Shown here: positions 6,361 through 7,305 of the stretch, piece after piece | How the letters are laid out: the number at the start of each line of letters is the position of its first letter | How positions within the stretch are numbered: position 1 is the stretch's first letter | NCBI RefSeq assembly: GCF_003514505.1 | Contig: NZ_DOPX01000025.1 | Coordinates: 1-7,305 of the forward strand | DNA length: 7,305 nucleotides | Direction of reading: 5' to 3' | Source of the DNA: Proteiniclasticum sp. | GTDB lineage: Bacteria > Bacillota > Clostridia > Clostridiales > Clostridiaceae | Notes under the pieces: model-generated | The model's input: only the letters and a program-made list of their open reading frames with translations | Told to the model about the DNA's origin: nothing | Databases searched by the model: none | Position numbers and translations under genes: made by a program

Positions 6361-7149
6361 TCAGACAGACACCTCCATGGCAATCTTACCCAGATGATTG
6401 TAGTCTAAAAGCTTGATGTCTTCGATGGTGAACTTATAGAAGTCCTTCACCTCTGGATTGATCCAAAGCTTTGGCGCTTCTGGAGCTTCTCCCCGGGAAA
6501 GCTGCTCTTTCATCCCTTCCACCTGATTTTCATAGATGTGGGCATTGTTGATCACATGAGTGAATAGACCAGGCCTCAGCCCTGTCACTTGGGCTATGAG
6601 ATGCACGAGCACCGCATATTGGGTCATGTTGAAAGGCACACCCAGGGGAAGATCTCCCGATCTTTGCACCAGCATGCAGTTGAGTCTTCCATCGGTGACA
6701 TCCCACATGGTCATGAACGCGCAAGGGTATAGGGATCCGCCGTCTAAATGGGGAATCTGCCAAAGGCTCATGATCATCCTCCTGTCCTGAGGATTGTTTT
6801 TCAGGCTGTGAATGAGCCGGTCTACCTGATTGTATTCTTTCACCACCCACCCATAGGAGGTTCCGATGGTGCCATCTTCCTTCATCCATTCATCCCAGAT
6901 ATGGACATTCTCTTCTTGAAGCTTCAACACAGAATTGGACTGGTCCCGGTAAATCCAGAGCATTTCCTTCACTGCAGTTTTAAATCCCACAAACTTTGAT
7001 GTAAGAATGGGGAATTCTTTCTCCAGATCAAACTGCATGATTTTGTGGGGGAGTTTATAGGTAGGCATCCCGGTTCGGTTGCCGTCATAGTATCCATGTT
7101 CCAGCACCTCTTTGACAATGCTGAGATATTGTGTGTCCGCACGATTCAT
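6361..7149 (-). CDS. thyA: Thymidylate synthase ThyA, Bacillus subtilis ThyA lineage
   Basis: It methylates dUMP to dTMP with methylenetetrahydrofolate and releases dihydrofolate. The 262-residue protein shows phosphate-binding Arg25 (NRTG), Glu62 in KEMLW, IWDEW (84-88), the paired arginines of DRRMIMSLW (Arg123/124), catalytic Cys143 in YPCAF, QRSGD (162-166), PFN (Asn174) and HIY (His204, Tyr206). The C-terminal segment LWINPEVKDFYKFTIED strongly resembles the B. subtilis ThyA type as I remember it, and the C-terminus ends in EVSV. Two sites differ from common forms: alanine follows the catalytic cysteine, and NNAHIY replaces the usual GDxHxY. AAGGAGG (7163-7157) lies 7 nt before the ATG. 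It is the first gene of a probable thyA-dfrA-kinase operon. Confidence 0.95.
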   Translation of the reverse strand: MNRADTQYLSIVKEVLEHGYYDGNRTGMPTYKLPHKIMQFDLEKEFPILTSKFVGFKTAVKEMLWIYRDQSNSVLKLQEENVHIWDEWMKEDGTIGTSYGWVVKEYNQVDRLIHSLKNNPQDRRMIMSLWQIPHLDGGSLYPCAFMTMWDVTDGRLNCMLVQRSGDLPLGVPFNMTQYAVLVHLIAQVTGLRPGLFTHVINNAHIYENQVEGMKEQLSRGEAPEAPKLWINPEVKDFYKFTIEDIKLLDYNHLGKIAMEVSV

Positions 7150-7184
7150 CTAAAATCCTCCTTCAGAAAAAACTTCTTCTATTC

Positions 7185-7190
7185 ATTATA
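7185..7190 (-). promoter_or_regulatory. -10 box for the thyA-dfrA-kinase operon
   Basis: A perfect TATAAT lies on the minus strand about 36 nt upstream of the thyA start codon, between the upstream terminator and thyA. No recognisable -35 is present at 16-18 nt, nor an extended -10, so the promoter is a candidate only. Confidence 0.5.
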
Positions 7191-7258
7191 AAAGTTCTAC
7201 AGCGATTTTGGTAGGGTGTTCCAGAAAATCATCTGTTTATCAAAAACCACCATAATAG

Positions 7259-7291
7259 AAAAAGCGCCAGGTCCTAAGACCCTGAACTGCT
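7259..7291 (-). terminator. Intrinsic terminator of a leftward gene beyond the right edge
   Basis: On the minus strand CAGG and TC pair with GA and CCTG around a CTTAG-type loop with one bulged base (7268-7284). AGC (7291-7289) can pair with GCT (7265-7263), closing the stem just before TTTTT (7263-7259). It faces left, so it would end the transcript of a gene to the right of the window and insulate thyA from it. Confidence 0.65.
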
Positions 7292-7305
7292 CCCTGTCAA
7301 GTGGA

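Noticed and set aside
6359..6383. TTG start at 6383 for dihydrofolate reductase
   Set aside because: It would add eight residues unlike any family N-terminus inside thyA. The ATG at 6359 begins MLSLIVA, the normal start, with GAGGTG ahead of it.

Overview
This window looks like ordinary chromosomal DNA from a low-to-moderate G+C member of the Bacillota, most likely a clostridial-type bacterium. The signs are strong AAGGAGG/GAGGTG ribosome binding sites, TATAAT-type promoters, hairpin-plus-U-tract terminators, a CTTTGAAAA-type rRNA leader and a thymidylate synthase of the Bacillus subtilis ThyA lineage. The genus cannot be fixed from about 50 bases of 16S sequence.

Left part (1-2240, all reading leftward). 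The window opens with the first ~50 nt of a 16S rRNA gene. About 400 bp of rRNA control region follow: three candidate tandem promoters, an anti-termination box and two strong leader hairpins. Upstream of this is a hairpin terminator, and then an MsbA/BmrA-type ABC half-transporter gene. That gene is split by an apparent single-base deletion between the ABC signature and Walker B.

Middle part (2240-4990, reading rightward). A divergent intergenic region carries promoters for both sides. It is followed by a compact three-gene unit: a glycerophosphodiester phosphodiesterase, a 12-segment MFS transporter of the GPH/SLC45-like kind starting 2 nt after it, and a RimJ/RimL-type GNAT acetyltransferase. 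A two-way terminator ends this unit and the convergent one to its right.

Right part (4990-7305, reading leftward). thyA, a dihydrofolate reductase gene and an APH-fold small-molecule kinase form an apparent operon. ThyA converts dUMP to dTMP and produces dihydrofolate; DHFR recycles it to tetrahydrofolate, so the first two genes form one metabolic cycle and are only 1 nt apart. The kinase's link to them is unknown. At the far right is the terminator of another leftward gene that lies outside the window.

I found no mobile element, CRISPR array, tRNA or convincing novel system. The points most worth a second look are the ABC transporter frameshift, the architecture of the rRNA control region, non-consensus residues in the ThyA and DHFR active-site regions, and the kinase placed behind thyA-dfrA.
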